Virus record (IMG/VR): IMGVR_UViG_3300045110_000174
Location: 1 to 20,135 of that record
Source: a virus
Direction: 5' to 3' (one strand)
DNA: 20,135 nucleotides
The notes beneath the pieces are model-generated. The model made no database searches. It saw only the letters and a list, made by a program, of their open reading frames with translations, and had not been told where the DNA came from. The position numbers and the translations under genes are program-made. Positions 6,268-13,997 of this stretch are shown one piece after another. Each line of letters begins with the position of its first letter. The first letter of the stretch is position 1.

Positions 6268-7058
6268 CAGATGTCCGTTCGCAGGAACGGCAGCGTCACC
6301 GACAGGCCGGACGGCGCGGCGTTGTCGGAGGACAGCACCCGCAGCGCATACCTGTCGCCCTCGGCAAAACTCACGGTGGCCGGGATGTTGAACGACCCCG
6401 CCTTGCCGCCGCCGGCATCGAGGCCGCCGACCGCAAACGTGACGGTGCCGATCTGAACCCGGTTCTTCTCGATCGCCAGGGTGATGCTGGTGCCCGTCGC
6501 GATGCCCACGTCCAGATAGGCATAGGCATGCGCGTTGCCGCTCGGCAGGTTCATGGTCCGGCCGGCGACCGCTTGGAACAACACCTCGCCTGCGCTGCGC
6601 TGGACGCTGCCTGGCACGAAGATCGCCGCGTCGTAGTTGACGTCGTACAGCGGCATCCAGAACGAATAGAGCGGGTTGCCGGAACCGTCCGTTGCATTCG
6701 GATCGAAGACCGCCGGCAGCGGCGGCGTCGTGTGCGACACCAGCACCTGGAACATGCCGAGGCCGCGCACCGAAACCATCTGGCCGGGAGTGTACGGCGT
6801 GCCGTTGGTCCACTGCCCGACATAGGTGATGACGGCGATCGGCAGCGGGATAACCTGCGACGTCCCATCGGTAAAATGGAAGGTCATGCTGTTCGGCGTA
6901 TAGGTAACGCTGTCGATCCGCTTGCCTTCGGCCAGGTCGGCATTCAGCGCAACGATGCGCTGGTCGACGTCGTAGAAATTGCCGTCGACCTGGGCCGCGC
7001 TGTTCGGCGCGCCGCTGCCGGCCCCCCAGGCGCCGGTCGTGACGTAGACGATCGTCAT
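6267..7058 (-). CDS. Putative tail-tip/fibre protein, 263 aa
   Basis: The ATG at 7058 overlaps the previous stop as ATGA, and its stop overlaps the next start as TGATG. The N-terminus MTIVYVTTGAWGAG leads to a short helical segment (about 20-45: AAQVDGNFYDVDQRIVALN) typical of fibre attachment regions. A module at about 78-115 (YVGQWTNGTPYTPGQMVSV and then FQVLVSHTTPP) resembles short chitin-binding-like adhesion modules. The C-terminal part, from about 175, is a beta-rich domain with YAYLDVGIATGTSITLAI and a glycine-rich turn, in the style of a jelly roll. I infer a minor fibre or adhesin at the tail tip. No enzymatic residues are seen. Confidence 0.68.
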   Translation of the reverse strand: MTIVYVTTGAWGAGSGAPNSAAQVDGNFYDVDQRIVALNADLAEGKRIDSVTYTPNSMTFHFTDGTSQVIPLPIAVITYVGQWTNGTPYTPGQMVSVRGLGMFQVLVSHTTPPLPAVFDPNATDGSGNPLYSFWMPLYDVNYDAAIFVPGSVQRSAGEVLFQAVAGRTMNLPSGNAHAYAYLDVGIATGTSITLAIEKNRVQIGTVTFAVGGLDAGGGKAGSFNIPATVSFAEGDRYALRVLSSDNAAPSGLSVTLPFLRTDI

Positions 7059-7444
7059 GATGATCGCCGCGTTACGTCTGGTTCTATTGTTGTGACGTTG
7101 GGGCGCTCGGGCGGATCAGCATATACCATCTTGATTGGACCCCCGTCCGTGTCGAGCCTTATTCGCTTCAATCGTTCGACCTCGACGTAATTGCTAGAAT
7201 TGATATTGCCGGCTGAATCCACCTGGTGGACCCTCTCCTTGTCGAAGACCCTGACCGTTTCCTTGGACTCTTGACGTGCCACGCTGACGCTCCAGGTATG
7301 CGGAAGATCGATGAGCTTGCCGCCCGAGCCGCTGATAACGGCAATGCCCTGTTCGGGGTCCTGCTCTGGCGGCAACACCCGCGGCGGTGCCGGCCGGATG
7401 TTTGGGAAAACGGCCGGCCGGACGATGACCTCAAAGCCTGCCAT
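7055..7444 (-). CDS. Small tail-tip hypothetical protein, 129 aa
   Basis: I chose the ATG at 7444, which overlaps the upstream TGA as TGATG, over the GTG at 7447. The product starts MAGFEVIVRPAVFPNIRPAP, has a proline-rich section, then a charged beta-type region (KLIDLPHTWSVSVARQESKE, VEVERLKRIRL) and ends with NVTTIEPDVTRRSS. No membrane segment or known motif is visible. It sits between the large hub-like tail protein and the 263-aa fibre-like protein, with overlaps on both sides, so it is probably a small tail-tip component or an adaptor between them. I cannot name its family. Confidence 0.65.
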   Translation of the reverse strand: MAGFEVIVRPAVFPNIRPAPPRVLPPEQDPEQGIAVISGSGGKLIDLPHTWSVSVARQESKETVRVFDKERVHQVDSAGNINSSNYVEVERLKRIRLDTDGGPIKMVYADPPERPNVTTIEPDVTRRSS

Positions 7445-9507
7445 CACACGGCCTCGAGGTCGTAGCCGGTCGGCACCTTCAGGTCGCTGACCGCAATCTC
7501 GTAATCGCTGGAGAATTCGCGGGACATGCCCTTGAGCTTGAACGTCGCTTTGGTCTCGACCTGCTTCAAGGCGTTGTTGACCGATTCAGCCCGCGCCTCG
7601 ACCATCGCCCGCAGCTCCTCCTCGGTCGGGCCGAAGGCGTTTGCGGGGTTGTATGCCGGGACCGACTCCGCCGCCACGTCCCAATGGGAATGCGACCACA
7701 CATACGCGACCTGGACCGACGCCGGGTTTACGACGGCGAGCGGGACGTCGATCACATCCTCTGCCCGCAGGCTGGACAGGAAGTTGATGCCGTCGTCGTT
7801 GGGGTCGGCGTTCGGCGGCTGATAGCCGACCGAGGTGTCGAACAGGATCGTGCGCCCGGTGAACTGCTGATAGTCGGCCCCGGCATAGGCGACCTCGCAA
7901 TAGGTCGGTGATCCACCTGCAGCCACGGCCGAGCCGCCGCGCCCGATGGCGCAGCCGATGCGGATCTCGCAATTGACCCGGCCATCCGAACCGTCGAGCG
8001 CCAACGAATAGCCGATGACCTTGCCGAGCGCCTCGCCGACCCGCGGCTCCACGAGAAACGCATTCTTGCGCAACGTCACCTCGGGCATGCGCGCGAGCTT
8101 CGGCGCGAACGCGATCTCCACCACCCGCGCCCGCTTCATGAGGTGCGCGCGCGCCAGCGCGATCAGGTGCTCGACGCTTTGGTTGCCGCGCCCGGTCGCG
8201 ATGTAGGACCGCCGGCGCGGGTCGCCGATCGGCACATAGGCATCAATGCCCTCGCCGATGGCTTCGCTCAGGTTGACCGACTTGACGTCGTCGATCCGCA
8301 GCGCCTCGCCGTCCTCGGGATCGGTCAGGACGTGCTGCACGTCGGCGTAGAGCGAGAACGACACGAGCTCGGTGCATTGCCGCTTGGCCGTATAGCCGGC
8401 GAGCATGGTGACTGTGATCTGATTCATCGGCACGACCGCGCCGACCGCCGACCAGTGGCGGCTATAGCTGGATGTGAACTCTGTTTCTGTCCCGAACTGC
8501 GACAAGTCTCCCGGTGTTTTTGTAACGCCGATCTGGTCGTTGACCACCATTTCAGGATAGGTCAAAGCCACGGGTGCCGCCGTCGTGCTGATCGTTTCCG
8601 TGTAGGTTGTGGTCCTGCTCGAGGGGCCGAACCAGGCGCCATCGACGCCGCCCGCTGGCTCTGTGACCTTCATGGTGCTGCCGCTGGTCACGCTGACGAC
8701 CTCATCGCTCGGCGAGCTGGCAGTCGCATCGGTGACGACCCAGCCGTCACCAATCCCGGCCCCGGCCTTCGGCCAATTGTCCGCCGTCAAGGTCAGCGAC
8801 GTGATGTAGTTGGGCCCCGCCTCGGGCCAATTGCCGATCAGGTATCTCGTCAGGTCGACATTGCCCTGCGCAGCTTGCGTCCAGGTGTATTCGGCATGGA
8901 CGTCGACCCGCGCCAGCGGCCCGCTGGTGAGCGTCAAGCCGAGGCCATCATACAAAACCTTGCCGTCTTCGCTGGCACCGTCGAACTCGACCAGCCCGTC
9001 CTCGCCGGTGAGCTCGTCCGAAACGGATAGGACTAGGGTCTCGCGGTCGTAATGCCAGATCTTGCTGTAGCCTTCGAGCACGACTTCCGGGTCGGTGCGC
9101 CGCGCCTCGTCGATCACGACCTCGTCGTAATACGGCAACACCCGCAACGTATCGGCCAAGGCTTCCTTCTGCGCCACGAGATCGATCGGCCGCGCGACGA
9201 ACTCCAGCGTGACGAGCTCATTGAATATCGAGGTCGGGACGCCGACCAGTCGCCCGCGGAACCGGATCAAATCCGGCCCGCAATCCATCGCGAACCAGCA
9301 CCAGATCTTGCGGCCGGGACCGAGCAGCCCGATCGGGTCGCCAGCCATATTGCGCGGACGTTGAACGACGACGGTCAAGCTCGCCGGGTCACCCTCGTCC
9401 TGCTTGAGCGCAAACGATTTGATGCTCTCGTCCCAGCGCAGATGCTCAGGCGCAAACACCGTCTCGCCCGGATCGATCCAAGCGAAATACGGCAGGCCGG
9501 CGGGCAT
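7444..9507 (-). CDS. Large tail-tip/baseplate hub-like protein, 687 aa
   Basis: This is the largest gene after the tape measure and lies where siphophages encode the tail hub or central fibre. The N-terminus (YFAWIDPGETVFAPEHLRWD, SIKSFALKQDEGDPASLTVV) and the FRGRLVGVPTSI segment are typical of beta-barrel hub domains that attach to the tail tube. A region at about 220-330 rich in Thr/Ser (NWPEAGPN, NWPKAGAGIGDGW) looks like an inserted adhesion module, because the hub-type sequence resumes afterwards with ADVQHVLTDPEDG and IATGRGNQSVEHLIALARAH. The C-terminus has a helical section (EEELRAMVEARAESVNNALK). No lytic motif is visible. The ATG at 9507 overlaps the preceding TGA (TGATG). Confidence 0.72.
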   Translation of the reverse strand: MPAGLPYFAWIDPGETVFAPEHLRWDESIKSFALKQDEGDPASLTVVVQRPRNMAGDPIGLLGPGRKIWCWFAMDCGPDLIRFRGRLVGVPTSIFNELVTLEFVARPIDLVAQKEALADTLRVLPYYDEVVIDEARRTDPEVVLEGYSKIWHYDRETLVLSVSDELTGEDGLVEFDGASEDGKVLYDGLGLTLTSGPLARVDVHAEYTWTQAAQGNVDLTRYLIGNWPEAGPNYITSLTLTADNWPKAGAGIGDGWVVTDATASSPSDEVVSVTSGSTMKVTEPAGGVDGAWFGPSSRTTTYTETISTTAAPVALTYPEMVVNDQIGVTKTPGDLSQFGTETEFTSSYSRHWSAVGAVVPMNQITVTMLAGYTAKRQCTELVSFSLYADVQHVLTDPEDGEALRIDDVKSVNLSEAIGEGIDAYVPIGDPRRRSYIATGRGNQSVEHLIALARAHLMKRARVVEIAFAPKLARMPEVTLRKNAFLVEPRVGEALGKVIGYSLALDGSDGRVNCEIRIGCAIGRGGSAVAAGGSPTYCEVAYAGADYQQFTGRTILFDTSVGYQPPNADPNDDGINFLSSLRAEDVIDVPLAVVNPASVQVAYVWSHSHWDVAAESVPAYNPANAFGPTEEELRAMVEARAESVNNALKQVETKATFKLKGMSREFSSDYEIAVSDLKVPTGYDLEAV

Positions 9508-9908
9508 CAGGCGATCACCCGCTGCTCAGCCTCAAGCGACCACGCCACCTCGGCCGCCCACTCGTCGCGCGAGGTGTTCCAGCTCGTGACCTTGGCCATG
9601 ATAGTCAGCACCTCGCCTGCGCCATCGGTGCCGCCGCTGCCGAGGCCGGGGATGCAGGTAATGGTGATGTCCTGGCCGGGCCACACGTCGGTGAGCGTCG
9701 GCGCTTCATGGTCCGTGCAACTGATCGTCACCTTGTGCTGCCGGAACTGCGCCAGCGAAATGTCGGCGAGCTCGCCGCGGCAGTCGCGCGCCAGTGCTGC
9801 CGCCTGATCGATCGGCGCCAATGTCATCGTGATGCCACGCACGGCATAATCGCTGAAGTCAATGTCATCGATCGCGAGCAGCGTATAGGCAGGAACATGC
9901 GTCAGCAT
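9507..9908 (-). CDS. Tail protein directly downstream of the tape measure, 133 aa
   Basis: The start at 9908 overlaps the tape measure stop (TGATG) and the stop overlaps the hub gene start in the same way. The protein is compact and beta-rich, with IDDIDFSDYAVRGITMTL near the N-terminus, a cysteine pair region (RDCRGEL, ISCTDHE), a PGQDITITCIPGL strand and the ending EVAWSLEAEQRVIA. Small proteins at this place are often distal tail or hub-linking proteins. This one shows no recognisable DUF2460 or NlpC/P60 motif such as gene transfer agents carry here. The assignment to the tail tip rests on position only. Confidence 0.65.
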   Translation of the reverse strand: MLTHVPAYTLLAIDDIDFSDYAVRGITMTLAPIDQAAALARDCRGELADISLAQFRQHKVTISCTDHEAPTLTDVWPGQDITITCIPGLGSGGTDGAGEVLTIMAKVTSWNTSRDEWAAEVAWSLEAEQRVIA

Positions 9909-11494
9909 CAGGAATACCGGCTCGGCTTCCGGCCGCCGCTTCTGACTTGTGCCATTGCCGCGGCATTGCGCAACTGATCGACCACCGCGGACGATGCGCG
10001 CAGGCCGCTGATCTCTGGCAGGCCAGGGAAATGGATGCTGACGTGATTCATGCTGCCGGCGAAGGCTGGGATCGACAGCCTGGGCGCGACCATGCCGCCG
10101 AGGGCGAAGCGGCCCATGCCGTTGAGCACGGCACGCAGGTTGCCGCCCGAGAAGCGCAAGGCTTCCAGCAGCGCCAGCACGCCCGGCTGGCTCACGGCGC
10201 GCGCCGGCATGATGTGTTCGCCACGCGAGACCCAGGCGAGGTTGCTGTCGCTCGTGCCGGTACCGCGACCGCCGAGCAGGCCGCCGCCGGCCCTACCGGG
10301 GATGCCGCCGCCCGCAGGCGAAGCGGCCCCGCCGCCGCCGGTGAATACGCTTAAGAACGCCGCCCCCTTCTCGGCCATCCAGTCCAGCGCGCTCTGGAAA
10401 CTATCCTTGAGCCACTGCCAGGCGTTGCCGATGGGCGTCGTGACCCACGCTTCAATGGTGGCGCTGACCTGTGCGACGACAGCATTGAACGCCGCGGGAA
10501 TACTTTGAAAAGCAGCAATGATCGGATCGATTATCGCATGCTCCAGAGCTCCCAGACTCTGCAAGTCCTTTACAAAGTTCGCCAGCCCCGCTCCCAAATC
10601 CTCGACCGGCGCGGGCGCAAAACTGGAAGCCGCAAATGCCTTGCTGATCTTGTCCCAGGCTTGCCCAAGTGCATCCAGCGCCTGCTTATGCCGCTCGGCC
10701 GAGGCCTGACTTTTCGCGAGGGCCGCCGACCCCTTTTCGAGTTCCTTTATGACCTCCGGTGCACCCTTCAGACGCTTTAGCGCATCGTCAAATATGGTTT
10801 GCCCGATCGGCGACAGCCCCTCACGCATCCTCGCAAGTTCAAGAGTAGCCTTCCGAAAATTCGCGCCCAACTTATCCGCATTAGCCCCAATATCGTCGAT
10901 TGATATTTTGGCGGTATCCAGCGCGGTGACGATCGACTTCGCCATTGTCTCCGGCGAAGTCAACGCGCTGATAGTGCTGAAGGTGGTTCTGTTTGCCACC
11001 TTTCCTAAGTTCCCAAGCTCATCCGCAATCAATGCAATGTTGTTTGAAGCGTCTTTGCCACCGGCCAGTTCCGGGTGCATTTCCGCATTGACCTTGGCAA
11101 ACTCGGCCATGGTCGCGGTCGTGGCCTTCAGCTGATCTTCCGCCTCCTTCATCTTGCTCTTGAAGAAAGAGAACGCTGCGGCCGCCGCGAATATGGCGGC
11201 ACCAAGCGTCCCCAGTGTCATCCCAATCCTTGCAATCCCGACCGCGGTGCCGGCCAGCTCGCCCGCGCCCATCTCCTTCATGATCTTGCCGAGGGAGCGC
11301 AGCTCGCGCGACGAAACGCCGGACTTCTGCGAGACCTGATCCAGCCCCTGGCCGAGTTGCTGCGTACCGCCGGCCGTGCTTGCAGCCGTGGCCTGCACTT
11401 CTTCGGTCGCCTGGCCGACCTTCTTGATCTCGGCGGCAGCCTGGTCGGCCCCGTCGACCTCGATCTTGATCGTCTGGACTATCGCGTCAGCCAT
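9908..11494 (-). CDS. Tail tape measure protein, 528 aa
   Basis: It sets tail length and probably helps DNA cross the membrane. Visible are an N-terminal helical region (EIKKVGQATEEVQATAAS), a hydrophobic stretch at about 82-111 (GTLGAAIFAAAAAFSFFK), long Ala/Lys/Glu helices to about residue 330, and then a glycine-rich linker (GGGGAASPAGGG) before 412. The signature GRGTGTSDSNLAWVSRGEHI at about 409-428 matches the C-terminal GTGTSDS...SxGE motif common in tape measures. At 528 aa it is short. With the usual rough rule of 0.15 nm per residue, this would give a tail of about 80 nm. Its ATG lies eight bases inside the end of the preceding gene. Confidence 0.9.
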   Translation of the reverse strand: MADAIVQTIKIEVDGADQAAAEIKKVGQATEEVQATAASTAGGTQQLGQGLDQVSQKSGVSSRELRSLGKIMKEMGAGELAGTAVGIARIGMTLGTLGAAIFAAAAAFSFFKSKMKEAEDQLKATTATMAEFAKVNAEMHPELAGGKDASNNIALIADELGNLGKVANRTTFSTISALTSPETMAKSIVTALDTAKISIDDIGANADKLGANFRKATLELARMREGLSPIGQTIFDDALKRLKGAPEVIKELEKGSAALAKSQASAERHKQALDALGQAWDKISKAFAASSFAPAPVEDLGAGLANFVKDLQSLGALEHAIIDPIIAAFQSIPAAFNAVVAQVSATIEAWVTTPIGNAWQWLKDSFQSALDWMAEKGAAFLSVFTGGGGAASPAGGGIPGRAGGGLLGGRGTGTSDSNLAWVSRGEHIMPARAVSQPGVLALLEALRFSGGNLRAVLNGMGRFALGGMVAPRLSIPAFAGSMNHVSIHFPGLPEISGLRASSAVVDQLRNAAAMAQVRSGGRKPSRYS

Positions 11495-12029
11495 TTTTCA
11501 TCTCGTCCCTGAGCTGTTGACGCATCTTACTTGCTTCATCACGGATGATCCGTAGCAAGTGGAATTTCCTGCGGATGATGACCTTCTTCACCCCGATGTA
11601 TTTCACCTGCTTGTCGTCGGCCGACATCAGCAGCGGCGTGTCGCGCTTCTTGAGCCGCTTGACCTGGAACAAGCGGCCAGGGAATTTACTCGCCGGCGGC
11701 CCGCCCGGCTCCACCGGAATCCAGAGTAACGGGTCGCCTTTGATGGTCGCGCCTTTCTGAAAGATGCGCCACAGGCGCTTGGAATGGTGGAAGACGATCG
11801 TCGTAGACTTACCGTCTTCGCCCGAGATGTCGTAGGTAAAGCCGGATATCCATGCGCCGGTAAACCTGCCGGCAGCGGCAATGTCGGCGCGGCCCTCGCG
11901 CAGAACATTGTCGGCAAACTGCTTGGCTGATGCCGTCACCGTCCCCGCAAACCGCTGCTTCAAACGGTCAACGGTTTCGTCGATCTGTGGCTTTATCGAA
12001 TTTGATCGCAGGCGAATGCGGACTGCCAC
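11487..12029 (-). CDS. Minor tail/neck protein between chaperone and tape measure, 180 aa
   Basis: GTG start at 12029, two bases after the TAG that ends the chaperone extension frame. The sequence is basic (KQRFAGTVTASAKQFADNVL, VKRLKKRD, KKVIIRRKFHLLRIIRDEAS) with a central FQKGATIKGDPLLWIPVEPG segment. That segment and the following KYIGVKKVIIRRKFH resemble a phage protein family found beside tape measures in alphaproteobacterial phages (possibly DUF6441 or HK97 gp10-like; I am not certain which). Such proteins act in tail or neck completion. No membrane segment is visible. Its end overlaps the tape measure start by eight bases. Confidence 0.65.
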   Translation of the reverse strand: MAVRIRLRSNSIKPQIDETVDRLKQRFAGTVTASAKQFADNVLREGRADIAAAGRFTGAWISGFTYDISGEDGKSTTIVFHHSKRLWRIFQKGATIKGDPLLWIPVEPGGPPASKFPGRLFQVKRLKKRDTPLLMSADDKQVKYIGVKKVIIRRKFHLLRIIRDEASKMRQQLRDEMKNG

Positions 12030-12031
12030 GG

Positions 12032-12331
12032 CTAAGGCGTTCCCAGTTCCTTGATGGTTTTCTCGATGGTCTTGCCGTCGCCCTGCGCGCCGATGGCGGT
12101 GATTGCGAGATCGTTCGCCCGCTCCATGCGGTCGAGCCTCTCATTGAGATCGCGGTAGGCGTCGATCTGGCGCCAGGTCAGCGTCATTGCATAGTCGGGC
12201 GGGAAGCCTCGCCTGATGAGGGCGGTGATACCGAGGGCGATTTCTTCAAGCGCACTTTGACGGCCTTTGCTCCTTCGCCCGGCGCCCCGAGGGTCGTTAG
12301 CCGATTGACGAAGGAGCCAAAACCGTTTGGG
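12032..12331 (-). CDS. Frameshift extension of the tail assembly chaperone (gpT-like part)
   Basis: This frame has no well-placed start of its own for its conserved part; it is entered by a -1 shift at 12331-12325. From the CGG codon at 12325 it encodes 97 residues: a basic linker (RQSANDPRGAGRRSKGRQ), then ALEEIALGITALIRRGFPPD and TLTWRQIDAYRDLNERL, a helical domain typical of chaperone extensions that contact tape measure and tail tube. This conserved part begins well upstream of the ATG at 12187, which overlaps the gpG stop as ATGA. A separate 51-residue protein from that ATG would lose half the domain, though it cannot be excluded. The fused product would be about 207 aa. Confidence 0.68.
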   Translation of the reverse strand, partial: PKRFWLLRQSANDPRGAGRRSKGRQSALEEIALGITALIRRGFPPDYAMTLTWRQIDAYRDLNERLDRMERANDLAITAIGAQGDGKTIEKTIKELGTP

Positions 12332-12654
12332 AATGTGAGCCTGATAATTGCATCCAGCAGCTTCAACTGGTCTTCCATCAGTAAATTCACGTTGGCGTGC
12401 TGCTCGTATTTCTCGTCCCCGAGATGCCCGCACCCGGCCGCAATGATCGAGCCGATCGAGGCGCCGAACAATTCGATCAGGACTGGCACGATATTATTGC
12501 CGAAGTCTCCGCTCGCGAGCCGCTTGAGATCCGGGAAACGCGACACGATGGATGCAACCGCATTGCCATGCAAACCGCGCACGACGATCCGCCCGCCGTT
12601 GATCCGCACGACCTCGGATGCCGTCAGCGTTGCTATGTCGAGGAGGTCGGCCAT
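12184..12654 (-). CDS. Tail assembly chaperone (gpG-like), 156 aa
   Basis: The ATG at 12654 overlaps the tail tube stop as TAATG, so I reject the longer in-frame ORF reaching into the tail tube gene. The product is helical: MADLLDIATLTASEVVRING, a RFPDLKRLASGDFG section, a hydrophobic VPVLIELFGASIGSIIAAGC stretch at about 57-76, and LLMEDQLKLLDAIIRLTFPN. Position directly after the tail tube and before the tape measure is that of gpG-type chaperones, which coat the tape measure during tail assembly. The end after the slip site (KSPSVSPPSSGEASRPTMQ) is low in complexity, as expected of the short form. Expression of the long form depends on the slippery heptamer. Confidence 0.78.
   Translation of the reverse strand: MADLLDIATLTASEVVRINGGRIVVRGLHGNAVASIVSRFPDLKRLASGDFGNNIVPVLIELFGASIGSIIAAGCGHLGDEKYEQHANVNLLMEDQLKLLDAIIRLTFPNGFGSFVNRLTTLGAPGEGAKAVKVRLKKSPSVSPPSSGEASRPTMQ
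12325..12331 (-). other. Slippery heptamer CCCAAAC for programmed -1 frameshifting
   Basis: On the minus strand C CCA AAC is in the zero frame of the gpG-like gene (codons at 12330 and 12327). It matches the canonical X XXY YYZ pattern; after slipping back one base the tRNAs pair with CCC and AAA. Reading then goes on in the open frame to the TAG at 12032-12034. I saw no other heptamer of this kind in the overlap of the two frames. Confidence 0.7.
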
Positions 12655-13187
12655 TATGGCACCACCACGGCTTCGTTGATGGTGAACACACCGAAGGTGC
12701 CATCGGTGTCGTCCCGCTGCACCTCGGCCTCGATCTGCAAGGTCGAGAAGTCGTCGGCGTCGGTGATGAAGCTGAAATCGCCGGTCGGGTTGACCGAGAT
12801 GCGGCCGGTGAAATCCACCTTTTGGCCGATGTCGTTGGTTCCCACCACCTGGATGATGCCGACGATCTCCAGCTTTTTGAATGCGCTCACCGTGATGCTG
12901 CCGTCGACATCGGGAGTGCCGACCTCGCCGAGGGTGAAAATGGCGAGGTTCTCTGCGTTGATCTCGTCGAGCGTGAACTTGATGGTGGCGCCGACTTGGG
13001 TGACCGCCGTGAAGTCCTTGACCTTGACGCCCTCTCGGCTCGTGAAGTGTTCTTTTTTCGCAACCGTCGGCGTCCACACAAACGACGGCGCGTTGCCGAG
13101 ATCGAGGAAGGTAGAGCCGCCGTCTTCCTTGAAGCTGACGATACCTTTGCCGATGTGGTAATTGCTGATGCTCGGTGACGCGGGCAT
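12654..13187 (-). CDS. Major tail tube protein, 177 aa
   Basis: The ATG at 13187 has GAGGAG about ten bases upstream. The protein is beta-rich throughout: YHIGKGIVSFKEDGGSTFLD, then a short PSFVWTPTVAKKEHFTSREG segment, and strands such as ATIKFTLDEINAENLAIFTL and ITVSAFKKLEIVGIIQV. The PTGDFSFITDADDFSTLQIE stretch and an acidic end follow. The KKEHFTSREGVKVKD motif with a downstream E-N-L segment is usual for tube proteins of alphaproteobacterial siphophages. Position between a terminator-type protein and the tail chaperone supports this strongly. It would polymerise around the tape measure to form the tail tube. Confidence 0.82.
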   Translation of the reverse strand: MPASPSISNYHIGKGIVSFKEDGGSTFLDLGNAPSFVWTPTVAKKEHFTSREGVKVKDFTAVTQVGATIKFTLDEINAENLAIFTLGEVGTPDVDGSITVSAFKKLEIVGIIQVVGTNDIGQKVDFTGRISVNPTGDFSFITDADDFSTLQIEAEVQRDDTDGTFGVFTINEAVVVP

Positions 13188-13191
13188 GGGT

Positions 13192-13632
13192 TTATAGCTC
13201 CTCTATTTTCAGGGAATACTGGAACATGAACAGCGCCATCAGCACGCCGTGCAGCGAGCGCATCCAGCCGACGTCGGTCTGGCAGCCGAGATAACGGATG
13301 GTGCCATTGCCGCCGACCAGCGCGATCAGTTGCGTGTCGGTGAGCACCCGCCGGATCAGCTCGCGCCGCAGGACAGTCAACTCTGGCCCAACCTGGTCGG
13401 CCTGTTGTGCGACAAGGATTTCCGGCGTCATCCGCACGACATAGGGCCTATTGGCCGGACGCGCCGAGCGGTCGTCTGCGCCGCTGGTTTCCTCGTCGCC
13501 GTCAAACACGATCGCCGCCGGCAACGCCTCTTCCGGTATGTCGACGTTGTTGCGATAGGCCGATTTGATATTTGGAATGCTGGCGATCACCTCGAGCAGC
13601 CGCGCCAGGATTTCCTCGCGGACGTCTCTCAC
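13192..13632 (-). CDS. Putative tail terminator protein, 146 aa
   Basis: GTG start at 13632 overlapping the previous stop as GTGA. Helix-first layout: MRDVREEILARLLEVIASIP, then a short strand (NNVDIPEEALPAAIVFDGDE), a strand-rich middle (RPYVVRMTPEILVAQ) and a second helix (ELTVLRRELIRRVLTDTQL), ending in strands (ALFMFQYSLKIEEL). This alpha/beta pattern and size fit tail terminators of the gpU type, which cap the tube and join the head. Position directly before the tail tube agrees. No exact motif confirms it, so a head-completion role is also possible. Confidence 0.65.
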   Translation of the reverse strand: MRDVREEILARLLEVIASIPNIKSAYRNNVDIPEEALPAAIVFDGDEETSGADDRSARPANRPYVVRMTPEILVAQQADQVGPELTVLRRELIRRVLTDTQLIALVGGNGTIRYLGCQTDVGWMRSLHGVLMALFMFQYSLKIEEL

Positions 13633-13997
13633 CCGAGCGCCGCCTCTTTCAGCAGGAAGCGAACCTCGCCCCAGTCCTCACCCATCGGGCTGCCGCGCAG
13701 TTCCCACGAGCGCGCGATCCAGGTCCGGCCGGAGAAGGCAAGCAGAGCGCCCGCATAATCGGTTCGCGCGATGCCCTTTCCGGCAAGCTCATAGATGCGA
13801 GCAAAAGCCCCTGGCCCGACGCCGCGCGCCTCGGCTGGCCCCGCGGAGCCTGTCACCGCCATCGGCAGCACCTTCGGCTTGGTATCGTCGATGACCGTGA
13901 TGTCGACGGCAGCCGCAACGCCCGCGGTCAATGTCGCCGGCACGCCGAGCTCGGCATAGACCGGATCGAACAGCAGTGCGCTGTAGTCGATGGACAT
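13629..13997 (-). CDS. Putative head-tail joining protein, 122 aa
   Basis: The ATG at 13997 shares one base with the TGA of the membrane protein gene (TGATG); the stop overlaps the terminator gene start (GTGA). The sequence opens with MSIDYSALLFDPVYAELGVP, has a strand run (AVDITVIDDTKPKVLPMAV), an Ala/Gly-rich middle and a last part ISLARTDYAG-like in style (GIARTDYAGALLAFSGRTWI) that closes with WGEVRFLLKEAALG. N-terminal FDPVYAxxG and small beta-barrel character recall lambda FII-type or other head-closure proteins, but similarity is weak by eye. The call rests mainly on order: connector, this gene, terminator, tube. Confidence 0.55.
   Translation of the reverse strand: MSIDYSALLFDPVYAELGVPATLTAGVAAAVDITVIDDTKPKVLPMAVTGSAGPAEARGVGPGAFARIYELAGKGIARTDYAGALLAFSGRTWIARSWELRGSPMGEDWGEVRFLLKEAALG

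Noticed and set aside
9507-11494. Region as a gene transfer agent
   Set aside because: The tail-tip genes lack the DUF2460, NlpC/P60 and related genes of known alphaproteobacterial agents, and the lysis and fibre genes fit a normal prophage better.
12255-12262. Alternative slip site at the Lys-Lys codons (AAG AAA) near the end of the chaperone frame
   Set aside because: It does not match the X XXY YYZ rule. The CCCAAAC site upstream does and leads into the same frame, although a later shift would preserve more of the zero-frame sequence.
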